Shown piece by piece: positions 33,474-42,551 of a stretch of 64,000 nucleotides of DNA (positions are counted from its first letter, which is position 1; each line of letters begins with the position of its first letter). The translations under genes and the position numbers were made by a program. The notes under the pieces are model-generated. The model worked only from the letters and a program-made list of their open reading frames with translations. It had not been told where the DNA came from and searched no databases. Origin of the DNA: Schaedlerella arabinosiphila (GTDB taxonomy: Bacteria > Bacillota > Clostridia > Lachnospirales > Lachnospiraceae); contig NZ_RHJS01000002.1 of NCBI RefSeq assembly GCF_003885045.1, positions 5,325,302-5,389,301 of the forward strand, given 5' to 3'.

Positions 33474-34958
33474 ATGGGATTAATAAGAGCAGCATCGAAT
33501 GCGGTCAGAGGAACACTTGCGGATCAGTGGAAGGAATATTTTTACTGTGATGCCCTGGATGCGGATGTGTTGGTGGCGAGAGGCGTGCGGAATGTGTCGG
33601 GGCGTTCTTCCAACAGAAAGGGCGACGACAATATCATTACCGACGGTTCCCACATAGCGGTGGCAGACGGACAGTGTATGATCATCGTGGAGGACGGCCG
33701 GGTGATGGACGCCTGTGCGGAGCCGGGGGCTTACACTTACGATATGGGCAGCAGCCCTTCGGTGTTTGGCGGTTCTTTGATGGAAGGGCTGAAAGGGATC
33801 GCCAGGGAAGCCTGGGAGCGTTTTCAGTTCGGCGGGGGCGCAGGGAAAAACCAGCGGATCTATTATGTGAACATTAAGGAAATTCCGGGAAATAAATATG
33901 GCACGCCGAATCCGGTGCCCTTCCGTGTGGTGGACCGCAACATCGGTCTGGACGTGGATATTTCCATCCGATGCAACGGGGAGTATTCTTACCGGATCGT
34001 GAATCCCATGGCGTTTTATGCAAATGTGTGCGGAAATGTCGGAAATGTGTATACCAGGGATCAGATTGATTCCATGCTGAAATCGGAGCTTTTGACCGCT
34101 CTGCAGCCTGCGTTTGCGAGAATTTCGGAGATGGGTATCCGCTACAGCGCCCTGCCGGGGCATACGATGGAGCTGTCGGATGCGCTGAATGAAGTGCTGT
34201 CTAAGAAATGGACGGATCTTCGGGGGATACAGATCTACTCCTTTGGAATGAACAGTGTGACTGCATCCAAAGAGGATGAGGATATGATCAAACAGCTTCA
34301 GAAATCTGCGGTTATGCGCGATCCTGGGATGGCTGCGGCAACACTGGCCGGGGCTCAGGCGGACGCCATGCGTACCGCCGCGGCAAATTCTGCCGGCGCA
34401 ATGACCGGATTCATGGGAATGGGGATGGCGCAGCAGGCCGGCGGCGCTGGACTTCAGGGGCTGTACGAGATGGGAAGGCAGGCGCAGGGCACATATGCAG
34501 GCCAGCCCGGGCAGCCGCAGCCCGGCGGGGCATATGCAGGCCAGCCCAGCCAGCCGCAGCCTGGAGGTGCATACAGAGGACAATCGGGTTTGCAGCAAAA
34601 CGGTATGTATGCGGGCCAAGCGAATCAGCAGCAGGGCGGTGCATATGCAGCCCAGCCGAACCAAAAGCACCAGGGTTCCGAGCCATCCGGCTGGGCCTGC
34701 ACCTGCGGGAAAGCCGGGAATACCGGGAAATTCTGTACGGAATGCGGAGCGCCGAAACCGGCGGCAGAGGGCTGGACCTGTACCTGCGGCGCGGTCAATA
34801 AAGGGAAATTCTGCTCCGAGTGCGGCAAGCCGAAGCCGGCGGAAGCTTTGCTATACAAATGTGACAAATGCGGATGGGAGCCGGAGGACCCGGCAAAGCC
34901 GCCCAAGTTCTGCCCGGAATGCGGAGATCCATTTGATGACGGAGACATCAAAGCATAA
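33474..34958 (+). CDS. SPFH-domain protein with C-terminal zinc ribbons, YdjI-like
   Basis: The 494-residue protein has an SPFH/flotillin-like domain (about 20-290; annotated in relatives as virion core protein-like), an Ala-rich helix with Met/Gly (about 285-320), a Gln/Gly/Pro/Tyr repeat (AGQPGQPQPGGAY, 340-395) and three zinc ribbons (CTCG...CTEC, CTCG...CSEC, CDKC...CPEC; 405-485). In Bacillus YdjI works with YdjG and YdjH to position the PspA homologue at stressed membrane. No membrane segment is present, as in YdjI. Confidence 0.82.
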   Translation: MGLIRAASNAVRGTLADQWKEYFYCDALDADVLVARGVRNVSGRSSNRKGDDNIITDGSHIAVADGQCMIIVEDGRVMDACAEPGAYTYDMGSSPSVFGGSLMEGLKGIAREAWERFQFGGGAGKNQRIYYVNIKEIPGNKYGTPNPVPFRVVDRNIGLDVDISIRCNGEYSYRIVNPMAFYANVCGNVGNVYTRDQIDSMLKSELLTALQPAFARISEMGIRYSALPGHTMELSDALNEVLSKKWTDLRGIQIYSFGMNSVTASKEDEDMIKQLQKSAVMRDPGMAAATLAGAQADAMRTAAANSAGAMTGFMGMGMAQQAGGAGLQGLYEMGRQAQGTYAGQPGQPQPGGAYAGQPSQPQPGGAYRGQSGLQQNGMYAGQANQQQGGAYAAQPNQKHQGSEPSGWACTCGKAGNTGKFCTECGAPKPAAEGWTCTCGAVNKGKFCSECGKPKPAEALLYKCDKCGWEPEDPAKPPKFCPECGDPFDDGDIKA

Positions 34959-35080
34959 AAATATTCCACCTGTTGTGCGGTTCCAATGAATTTGCCCAGG
35001 CCGTTTCCACAATGTATACCCAAGGGCACCCCATCATAGCCATACGGCCATTTCTCAATGCTTTGGTGCGATACCCTGTC

Positions 35081-35932
35081 TCACCCCCTGGAATATTTGC
35101 TCGGATTCTGTCCAAATTCCCGCTTGAAGGCTTTCAGGAAGTTTGAGTAATCTCCAAAGCCGCAGCAGAGACAGGCGTCCATCACGGGACTGCCGGCCCG
35201 CAGCATATTGCGGGCCGAGATCAGGCGTTTTTTCATAATATACTGGTACAGGGACAGACCTGTAAACTGTTTAAACTGCCTGCTGAGGTAATACTTGCTG
35301 ATATAAAATCTGTCGGCAAGCTGGTCTAAAGACAACTCTTCGGAAAGATTTTCGTTGATATAGGAAATGATCTGGTTGATCTTGTCATTTTCTGTGATGT
35401 CATTTTTTACGGAATCAGGGGCGTCGTAGTAGGCGCGGCTGACGTACACCAAAAATTCGGTCAGGTATGCGGAGGCCAGGGCCCTGCAGCCCATCCCGGT
35501 GCTGTGCCTGGCCTTTGACATCTGTGTACAGAGCTGCATTAAGTGAGCGATATTTTCACTGTCGGGCCGGATCAGCCGGTAATCCTTCAATGCGGCGTCC
35601 GTAAAGCAGGCGGTAAAGTCTTCATCAAAAAAATCCTGCAGGTGTTCGAAAAAATCATCTGCCAGCCAGATCACGATCCGCTCATAGGGCCTGCCGGGGC
35701 GGATATCGGGGCGGTGGATGTCGGAACTGCTGGTCAGCAGGATATCACCCGGGCGGAGCTTGTAGCTGCGGCCCTCAATGATATACGTTACGTCCCCGGA
35801 CAAAAAGAAAAAAATCTCATAGAAAGGATGCTGATGAAATTCGACCACAGGAGGGATCTCATTGTAAGAGTGGTGAAATTCGTAGTATCGTTCTGTCATA
35901 ATCTGGCTTGGATTAAATTGTTCTTTGTACAT
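35081..35932 (-). CDS. AraC-family regulator with cupin sensor domain
   Basis: The 283-residue protein has an N-terminal cupin (FHQHPFYEIFFFLSGDVTYIIEGRSYKLRPGDILL) and a C-terminal double helix-turn-helix (about 183-283, LSLDQLADRFYISKYYLSRQFKQFTG). Such proteins bind a sugar or sugar acid and activate adjacent catabolic genes. It is divergent from the hexuronate/TRAP operon, with a 184-bp shared gap, so it is the likely activator. The target promoter has a good -10 (TATACT 36059-36064) and a poor -35, as expected for activation. Confidence 0.87.
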   Translation of the reverse strand: MYKEQFNPSQIMTERYYEFHHSYNEIPPVVEFHQHPFYEIFFFLSGDVTYIIEGRSYKLRPGDILLTSSSDIHRPDIRPGRPYERIVIWLADDFFEHLQDFFDEDFTACFTDAALKDYRLIRPDSENIAHLMQLCTQMSKARHSTGMGCRALASAYLTEFLVYVSRAYYDAPDSVKNDITENDKINQIISYINENLSEELSLDQLADRFYISKYYLSRQFKQFTGLSLYQYIMKKRLISARNMLRAGSPVMDACLCCGFGDYSNFLKAFKREFGQNPSKYSRG

Positions 35933-36058
35933 TGTTCACAAAAAAACCTTTCTTGAGTTGGTAAATATATATAAAAATGTGTTTTTGCATCTATATTATA
36001 TAGCAATATTTGCCATATTTCAAGCAGTAACTACCACGTAAAAAAATCATTTCCCTGA

Positions 36059-36064
36059 TATACT
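36059..36064 (+). promoter_or_regulatory. Probable -10 of the hexuronate operon
   Basis: TATACT, with no acceptable -35 at 17 nt, in the gap between the divergent AraC-type regulator and dctP genes. This fits an activator-dependent promoter. Confidence 0.4.
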
Positions 36065-36116
36065 AAGTTTAACAACAGAAGAGTTGTAAAAAAAGAAAAA
36101 AGGAGGAAGTAAAAAC

Positions 36117-37148
36117 ATGAAACAATGTCGCAGAGTGCTTGCAGTGCTTGTCAGTACGGGACTCGTGGCAGCAGTACTTTCCGGCTGCGGTGCAGGAGGG
36201 GGAGACAAAAGGCAGATCATCCGGATTGGGCACAATCAGGCAACAGATCACCCGACAAATATTGCACTGATGGCTTTTGAGGAGTATATCGAGGAAAAAC
36301 TGGGAGATAAATATAACGTAGAAGTCTACCCAAGTGAGCTGCTCGGTTCCCAGACAGACATGGTTCAATTGACACAGACCGGTGCTATTGATTTTTGTGT
36401 GGCGAGTAATTCCATATTAGAAACATTTTCACAGAATTACACGTTATTCAATCTGCCGTATTTGTTTGCTTCCGCGGAGGCTTACCACAAATCCATGGAC
36501 GACCCGGAGATCGTGGAACCGATTTTTGAATCGACAAAGCAGGCGGGATTTGAGGCGGTCACCTGGATTGACGCGGGTACCCGAAACTTTTATACGGTTT
36601 CGACACAGATTGAAGCGCCGGCTGATTTGAAGGGGCTGAAGATCCGTGTGCAGCAGTCGCCCACGAACGTGGAAATGATGAGTCTGCTGGGCGGTTCGGC
36701 CACCCCTATGGGATTCGGAGATGTGTACACTGCGCTGCAGTCCAAAGTCATTGACGGGGCGGAAAATAATGAGATGGCGCTGACCTCCAACGGGCATGGG
36801 GATGTCTGCAAATATTATTCCTATGACATGCACCAGATGATACCGGACATTTTGATCGGAAACTGTGCGTTTCTGGATGAGCTGCCGGAGGAGGAGAGGG
36901 AGATTTTTGAAGAAGGCTTCCTTCTGGTCAACAGCGTGGAGCGTGAGGAATGGGTAAAGGCCGTAGAAGCTGCGAAGGATAAAGCGCAAAACGAGCAGGG
37001 AGTTACGTTCCTGTACCCAGACACGAAGCCGTTCCAGGAAATATGTGAACCCATGCATGCGGACATGCTGGCAAAGTACCCGGATCTGTCTCCGATCTAT
37101 GATAAGATCCAGGAATACAATGCCGAATACCCGTCAGAAGCAGAGTAG
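36117..37148 (+). CDS. TRAP transporter solute-binding lipoprotein (DctP family)
   Basis: The 343-residue lipoprotein has a lipobox (AAVLSGC, Cys about residue 23) and the DctP fold with the conserved Arg-containing site region (GLKIRVQQSPTNVEMMSLLGGSATPM). TRAP receptors bind carboxylate substrates outside the membrane. The neighbours point to glucuronate or a related hexuronate. It heads an operon with the two membrane subunits directly downstream. Confidence 0.93.
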   Translation: MKQCRRVLAVLVSTGLVAAVLSGCGAGGGDKRQIIRIGHNQATDHPTNIALMAFEEYIEEKLGDKYNVEVYPSELLGSQTDMVQLTQTGAIDFCVASNSILETFSQNYTLFNLPYLFASAEAYHKSMDDPEIVEPIFESTKQAGFEAVTWIDAGTRNFYTVSTQIEAPADLKGLKIRVQQSPTNVEMMSLLGGSATPMGFGDVYTALQSKVIDGAENNEMALTSNGHGDVCKYYSYDMHQMIPDILIGNCAFLDELPEEEREIFEEGFLLVNSVEREEWVKAVEAAKDKAQNEQGVTFLYPDTKPFQEICEPMHADMLAKYPDLSPIYDKIQEYNAEYPSEAE

Positions 37149-37161
37149 GAGGTGCAGATAA

Positions 37162-37650
37162 ATGAATACATTTCGCAATGGAATTACCCGTATATTAAAC
37201 GGCCTGGCAGGGATTAGCTTTCTTGCAATGGTGATTCTGACCTGCTGGCAGGTATTGACAAGGTATGTCCTGCAGAATCCGTCCACATGGTCGGAGGAGC
37301 TGGTGGGATATCTGTTCGCATGGATGAGTTTGCTTGGGGCGTCTCTGGTGACCTGTGAGCGCGGACATATGAATATTCCGATCATCGTGGAACGGTTCAG
37401 TGCGCCGGTGCAGAAGCTGCTGAACTGCCTGGGGGAAGTGATTGCGTTTCTGTTCTCGGCAGTCATCCTTGTATTCGGCGGAGTCCAGATCACGACGCTG
37501 GCCATGGGGCAGATGACCTCTTCTCTGGGCGTTCCGATCGGTATCTTTTACATCGTGCTCCCGCTCTGCGGAGTATTAAACATGATTTATACGGTTCTGA
37601 ATATCATTGATATCCTGCAGGGCCGTACGGAAGAAAAGGAGGCGGTATAA
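37162..37650 (+). CDS. TRAP transporter small permease (DctQ family)
   Basis: The 162-residue protein has four membrane segments and the DctQ signature (TCWQVLTRYVLQNPSTWSEE, LGASLVTCERGHM). With the large subunit it forms the sodium-coupled secondary transporter. AGGAGGTGCAGATAA precedes the ATG; the stop abuts the dctM start. Confidence 0.92.
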   Translation: MNTFRNGITRILNGLAGISFLAMVILTCWQVLTRYVLQNPSTWSEELVGYLFAWMSLLGASLVTCERGHMNIPIIVERFSAPVQKLLNCLGEVIAFLFSAVILVFGGVQITTLAMGQMTSSLGVPIGIFYIVLPLCGVLNMIYTVLNIIDILQGRTEEKEAV

Positions 37651-38952
37651 ATGGCTATTCAATCGCTGGTTATCATTCTTGTTGTACTGCTGCTGCTTCT
37701 CGCACTGGGCGTTCCGATCGCGTATTCCATCGGAATCTCGGCGTTGGTGGCGATCCTGCAGACGGTGCCGCTGGACGTGTCGGTGGTCACTGCGGCGCAG
37801 AGAACTTTTGTAGGTATGAGTAAATTCAGCCTGACGGCGATTCCGTTTTTTATTCTGGCGGGCAACCTGATGAATCAGGGGGGAATTGCCAAGAGGCTGG
37901 TGGATTTTGTGATGGCGATCCTGGGCAAGCTGCCTGGAGCCCTCCTGGTAACCAATGCCGGAGCCAATGCACTGTTCGGCGCTATCTCCGGTTCTGCGTC
38001 CGCGGCGGCGGCAGCGGTGGGAAGCATGGTAAAAGAAGGGGAAGAGGAGCTGGGATATGACCCGGCGCTGTGCGCGGCCACCAATGGGGCATCGGCTCCT
38101 TCCGGCCTGCTGATTCCGCCCTCGAATGCATTGATTACATATTCTCTCGCATCCGGAGGAACGTCCGTGGCGGCGCTGTTCCTGGGGGGATATGTACCTG
38201 GATTTTTATGGGCGCTGTGCTGTATCGTTGTTGGCGTGATTCTTGCGAAACGCAAAGGCTATAAAGGCTCAGAGGGAAAATATGACTGGAAAAATCTTGG
38301 TTCGGCGACTGTCCGTGCGCTTCCGGCCCTGTCTCTGATCGTGATCGTAATCGGCGGAATCGTGGCAGGCGTCTTTACCGCGACGGAAGGCTCAGCGATC
38401 GCAGTGGTCTACGCCCTGATACTTGGGATTTTTTACCGCAACATCACGCTGAAATCCTTCTGGGAGATTGTGGTGAGCAGCGCGAAAATGAGCGGCATGG
38501 TGGTATTTTTGATCGGAGTATCCAATATTCTTGGCTGGGTAATGGCATTTATGCAGATCCCGCAGGCGGTTTCCGCGGCATTGCTGGGACTGACGGACAA
38601 CTATTTCCTGATCCTGCTGATCATGAATGTGATCCTTCTGATCGCCGGAACTTTTATGGATGTAACGCCGGCAATCCTGATCTTTACACCGCTGTTCCTG
38701 CCGATCGTAAAGACATTCGGTATGCATCCGGTACATTTCGGACTGATACTCGTATACAACCTTTGTATCGGAAATATCACTCCGCCGGTTGGAAATACGC
38801 TGTTTGTATCAATTAAGGTTGGAAATACCACGCTGGCAAAGACGATACCGTATATGCTCTGGTATTATGCCGCGATTCTGATAGGGCTGCTTTTGGTAAC
38901 GTATATTCCGGCTTTGAGCATCGGGCTGCCGGCGGCCGCAGGACTGATCTGA
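37651..38952 (+). CDS. TRAP transporter large permease (DctM family)
   Basis: The 433-residue protein has about twelve hydrophobic segments and DctM motifs (PFFILAGNLMNQGGIAKRL, FGAISGSASAAAAAVGSMV, NGASAPSGLLIPPSNALI, ITPPVGNTLF). It is the sodium-coupled transport subunit. The ATG directly follows the dctQ stop, with AAAAGGAGGCGG inside dctQ. Confidence 0.94.
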   Translation: MAIQSLVIILVVLLLLLALGVPIAYSIGISALVAILQTVPLDVSVVTAAQRTFVGMSKFSLTAIPFFILAGNLMNQGGIAKRLVDFVMAILGKLPGALLVTNAGANALFGAISGSASAAAAAVGSMVKEGEEELGYDPALCAATNGASAPSGLLIPPSNALITYSLASGGTSVAALFLGGYVPGFLWALCCIVVGVILAKRKGYKGSEGKYDWKNLGSATVRALPALSLIVIVIGGIVAGVFTATEGSAIAVVYALILGIFYRNITLKSFWEIVVSSAKMSGMVVFLIGVSNILGWVMAFMQIPQAVSAALLGLTDNYFLILLIMNVILLIAGTFMDVTPAILIFTPLFLPIVKTFGMHPVHFGLILVYNLCIGNITPPVGNTLFVSIKVGNTTLAKTIPYMLWYYAAILIGLLLVTYIPALSIGLPAAAGLI

Positions 38953-39000
38953 TAACTGTAGATCTCAAAAATATGTTTTATAAAAAAGGAGGACAAGAAG

Positions 39001-40077
39001 ATGCAAATGACATTTCGCTGGTACGGCGAGGGAAACGACAGTATTACACCGGAGATGATCAAACAGATTCCGGGAGTGACAGGGCTGGTATGGGCGCTGC
39101 ACGACAAGCAGGCCGGAGAGGTCTGGGAAGTGGAGGAAATTGAGGAGGCAAGACGTCAGATTGAGGGCGCAGGCTTCAACATGGACGTGGTGGAGAGCGT
39201 GAACGTACATGACGATATCAAGATCGGGCTTCCAACCAGGGATCAGTATATCGAGAATTACAAGACGACGCTCCGCAACCTGGCGAAATTCGGCGTGAAG
39301 GTTGTGACCTACAATTTCATGCCGATCTTTGACTGGACCAGAACCGACCTGTTCCACCCGCTGGAGGACGGCTCCACTGCACTTTTCTACGAGAAGGACC
39401 GGATTCAGGATGATTATAAGGAAATGGCGGATTATATCCTGAACAACCTGCATGGAATGACATTTCCGGGATGGGAGCCGGAGAGGATGGCGAAGCTGGA
39501 TGAACTGTTTGAAGCATACCGTCCGGTGACCAAGGAAAAATTGTGGGAAAATCTGAAATATTTCCTGGAAGCGATTATGCCGACCTGCCATGAGACGGGA
39601 ATCAAGATGGCGATTCATCAGGATGACCCGCCGTGGGATATTTTCGGGATTCCGCGTCTGCTCTGCGACAAGGAAGCCATCGGGCGGTTTTTGAGCATGG
39701 TGGATGACGAGTACAACTGTCTCTGCCTGTGCTCCGGTTCCCTGGGCGCGAATAAGGAAAATAATGTGGCGGATATTGTGCGTACTTACTGCGACCGGAT
39801 CGCATTTGCGCATATCCGCAACGTACGCCACTATCCAAACGGAGACTTTACCGAGGCTTCCCACCGCGACTGCGACGGGGACACGGGAATCCTGGAGATC
39901 GTAAAGGCTTATCATGACTGCGGCTATACCGGTTATGTGCGTCCGGACCATGGACGGCATATCTGGGGCGAAAAGTGCCGTCCCGGATACGGGCTGTACG
40001 ACCGGGCCCTGGGGATCATGTACCTGTGGGGCTGCTGGGATATGCTGGAAAGGACCGAGGGGAAGGTTGCGAAGTAA
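39001..40077 (+). CDS. uxuA: Mannonate dehydratase
   Basis: The 358-residue protein matches UxuA along its whole length (MTFRWYGEGNDSITPEMIKQIPG at the start, KVVTYNFMPIFDWTRTDL, HPDDPPW-like HQDDPPWDIFG, YVRPDHGRHIWGE). It dehydrates D-mannonate to 2-keto-3-deoxygluconate using Mn or Fe. It follows dctM by 48 nt with AAAAAGGAGGACAAGAAG. Confidence 0.95.
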   Translation: MQMTFRWYGEGNDSITPEMIKQIPGVTGLVWALHDKQAGEVWEVEEIEEARRQIEGAGFNMDVVESVNVHDDIKIGLPTRDQYIENYKTTLRNLAKFGVKVVTYNFMPIFDWTRTDLFHPLEDGSTALFYEKDRIQDDYKEMADYILNNLHGMTFPGWEPERMAKLDELFEAYRPVTKEKLWENLKYFLEAIMPTCHETGIKMAIHQDDPPWDIFGIPRLLCDKEAIGRFLSMVDDEYNCLCLCSGSLGANKENNVADIVRTYCDRIAFAHIRNVRHYPNGDFTEASHRDCDGDTGILEIVKAYHDCGYTGYVRPDHGRHIWGEKCRPGYGLYDRALGIMYLWGCWDMLERTEGKVAK

Positions 40078-40164
40078 CCGGAAGCCGGTATAACAAGGAG
40101 CTGCAATTTATGGCCTGGCCGGATGCGGAAAGTAACGTATCTGGCCGGTAATTAAAAGGAGAAC

Positions 40165-41568
40165 ATGATGGAAAAATTTATGGATAAGGATTTTCTGCTG
40201 TCTACGGATACTGCAAAATGGCTTTACCATGAGGTGGCGGAGCAAATGCCGATCATTGACTACCACTGCCATATCAATCCTCAGGAGATTGCGGAGGACA
40301 GAAAGTTTGAAAATATCACGCAGGTCTGGCTGGGCGGAGACCATTACAAATGGAGACAAATGCGGTTTGGCGGGATTCCGGAAGAGATCATAACAGGAGA
40401 TGCGGACCCGAGGGAAAAATTTCGGGCGTTCGCATCAATTCTGCCGAAGCTGATCGGGAATCCTATGTATCACTGGAGCCATCTGGAGCTGCAGCGTGTG
40501 TTCGGCATCACGGAGCCTTTGACGGAAGAAAACGCGGACAAGATCTATGATCAATGCAATGAGGTTTTGGCGCAGTATACGGCAAGGGGGCTGATGCGCA
40601 AATTTGATGTGAAAGCAGTCTGCACCACGGATGATCCCTGCGACGACCTGCACTGGCATGATGCGATCGCGGCGGATGAGACGATGGAGATCCGGGTGCT
40701 GCCCGCTTTTCGCCCGGATAAGGGTGTCAACATTGAAAAGGCGGGATTTGCGGAGTATATCGAAAAATTGTCCCAGGTGTGCGGCTTTGGGATCGGAAGC
40801 ACAGAGGATGCGGTGAAGGCGCTTCTGGCACGGATTGATTATTTTGCGGAGCATGGCTGCCTGTGCGCGGATCATGGGCTGGATTACTGCATGTACGCAC
40901 AGCCGGATATGGCACGGGCTGACGCGGCATTTGCAGAGGCAATGAAGGGCGGGCGTCCGGCGAAGGAGGACGCGGATGCCTATAAGACACTGGTGACCCT
41001 TGCGTGCGCGAAGAAATATGCGGAGCTGGGCTGGGTGATGCAGATCCATTTCGGATGCCTGCGTGACAACAACAAGCCGCAGTTTGCAAAATTGGGGCCG
41101 GACACCGGATATGACGCGGTGAACAGCAAGTCCTGTGTGGAAAATGTGGCTCCGCTTCTGAATGCATGTTTGGAAAATGAGGGACTGCCGAAGACGATTT
41201 TGTATTCGCTGAATCCCAATGACAATACCGCCCTTGTGACAATCGCGGGATGCTTCCAGGGAGGAGGCGTCGTGGGACGGGTGCAGCAGGGAAGCGGCTG
41301 GTGGTTCAACGACAACCGCAGCGGCATGCGCAGCCAGATGACGGAGCTTGCCAACAACGGAATGCTGGGATGTTTTGTAGGTATGCTGACGGACTCCCGG
41401 TCGTTTTTAAGCTATACGAGACATGAATATTTCCGGCGCATTCTCTGTGAAATGATAGGGGAATGGGTGGAAAGCGGACAGTATCCGGAGGACAGGAAGC
41501 AGCTTGCAGGTCTGGTGGAGGACATCTGTTTTCATAATACGAATGCATTCTTTGGATTTGGGGTATAG
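40165..41568 (+). CDS. uxaC: Glucuronate isomerase
   Basis: The 466/467-residue protein is UxaC: MDKDFLLSTDTAKWLYHE, IDYHCHINPQEIA (metal His pair) and NDNRSGMRSQMTELA. It converts D-glucuronate to fructuronate (and galacturonate to tagaturonate). Two adjacent ATGs exist; ATG 40168 has the better spacing from AAAGGAGAAC. Confidence 0.95.
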   Translation: MMEKFMDKDFLLSTDTAKWLYHEVAEQMPIIDYHCHINPQEIAEDRKFENITQVWLGGDHYKWRQMRFGGIPEEIITGDADPREKFRAFASILPKLIGNPMYHWSHLELQRVFGITEPLTEENADKIYDQCNEVLAQYTARGLMRKFDVKAVCTTDDPCDDLHWHDAIAADETMEIRVLPAFRPDKGVNIEKAGFAEYIEKLSQVCGFGIGSTEDAVKALLARIDYFAEHGCLCADHGLDYCMYAQPDMARADAAFAEAMKGGRPAKEDADAYKTLVTLACAKKYAELGWVMQIHFGCLRDNNKPQFAKLGPDTGYDAVNSKSCVENVAPLLNACLENEGLPKTILYSLNPNDNTALVTIAGCFQGGGVVGRVQQGSGWWFNDNRSGMRSQMTELANNGMLGCFVGMLTDSRSFLSYTRHEYFRRILCEMIGEWVESGQYPEDRKQLAGLVEDICFHNTNAFFGFGV

Positions 41569-41598
41569 ATATAGAGCAAGGTTAGGAGGAGTAATAAA

Positions 41599-42441
41599 AT
41601 GAATTTACCTTTAAATATTGATTTTACCGGAAAAGTTGTAGTTGTGACAGGGGCAGGCGGCGTGCTCTGCGGTACGATGGCGAAAGCATTTGCACAGGCG
41701 GGAGCGAAGGTGGCTGCGCTGGATCTGAATGAGGAAGCGGTGAAGAAGCTGGCTGATGAATGCAAAGCAGAGGGATTGATCTGCGAGGGCTATAAGGCGA
41801 ACGTGCTGGAGCCGGAGGCGCTGGAGGCGGTTCATGGGCAGGTGCTCAAGGATCTGGGGCCCTGCGACATCCTGGTAAATGGGGCAGGCGGCAATAATCC
41901 GAGGGCGACCACGGACAATGAGTACCAGCATGAGGCACAGGAAGGGCAGAAAACCTTCTTTGACCTGGACGCGGGCGGCGTGGACTTCGTGTTTAAGCTG
42001 AATTTCCAGGGAACACTGCTTCCCACCCAGGCGTTTGCGAAGGACATGGTGGAGAAAAAATCCGGGTGTATCCTGAATATTTCTTCCATGAACGCGTATA
42101 TTCCGCTGACCAAGATCCCGGCGTATTCCGGGGCAAAGGCGGCGATCTCCAATTTTACCCAGTGGCTGGCCACCCATTTTGCGGGAACAGGAATCCGCTG
42201 CAACGCGATTGCGCCGGGCTTCCTGGTGTCCAACCAGAACCGGGCATTGCTGTTCAACGAGGATGGGACGCCTACGGCAAGGTCTGAAAAAATCCTGAAC
42301 GGAACGCCTACCAGACGGTTTGTGGACAGCGAGGAATTGCTGGGCGGTGTGTTCTTCCTCTGCGACGATAGGGCTGCAAGTGCAATCACAGGCGTGGTGC
42401 TGCCGATTGACGCGGGATTTGCGGCGTATTCCGGGGTCTGA
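41599..42441 (+). CDS. uxuB: D-mannonate oxidoreductase (fructuronate reductase), SDR type
   Basis: This 280-residue short-chain dehydrogenase has the cofactor loop VVTGAGGVLCG, NGAGGNNP, and the catalytic Ser-Tyr-Lys (ISSMNAYIP, PAYSGAKAAI). Its place between uxaC and kdgK makes it the SDR-type enzyme that reduces fructuronate to mannonate, as in Bacillus UxuB, not the long-chain E. coli form. GTTAGGAGGAGTAATAAA precedes the ATG. Confidence 0.85.
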   Translation: MNLPLNIDFTGKVVVVTGAGGVLCGTMAKAFAQAGAKVAALDLNEEAVKKLADECKAEGLICEGYKANVLEPEALEAVHGQVLKDLGPCDILVNGAGGNNPRATTDNEYQHEAQEGQKTFFDLDAGGVDFVFKLNFQGTLLPTQAFAKDMVEKKSGCILNISSMNAYIPLTKIPAYSGAKAAISNFTQWLATHFAGTGIRCNAIAPGFLVSNQNRALLFNEDGTPTARSEKILNGTPTRRFVDSEELLGGVFFLCDDRAASAITGVVLPIDAGFAAYSGV

Positions 42442-42551
42442 TCAGGGCTGGTTAATTTTAGCGGCAGCGGCATGTCATGCATGGTTAAGGCGGGGCATGT
42501 CACTGCATGTATGGAACTTGAGTTTGAAGAGAGTGTGGAGAGGAGCGGCTA

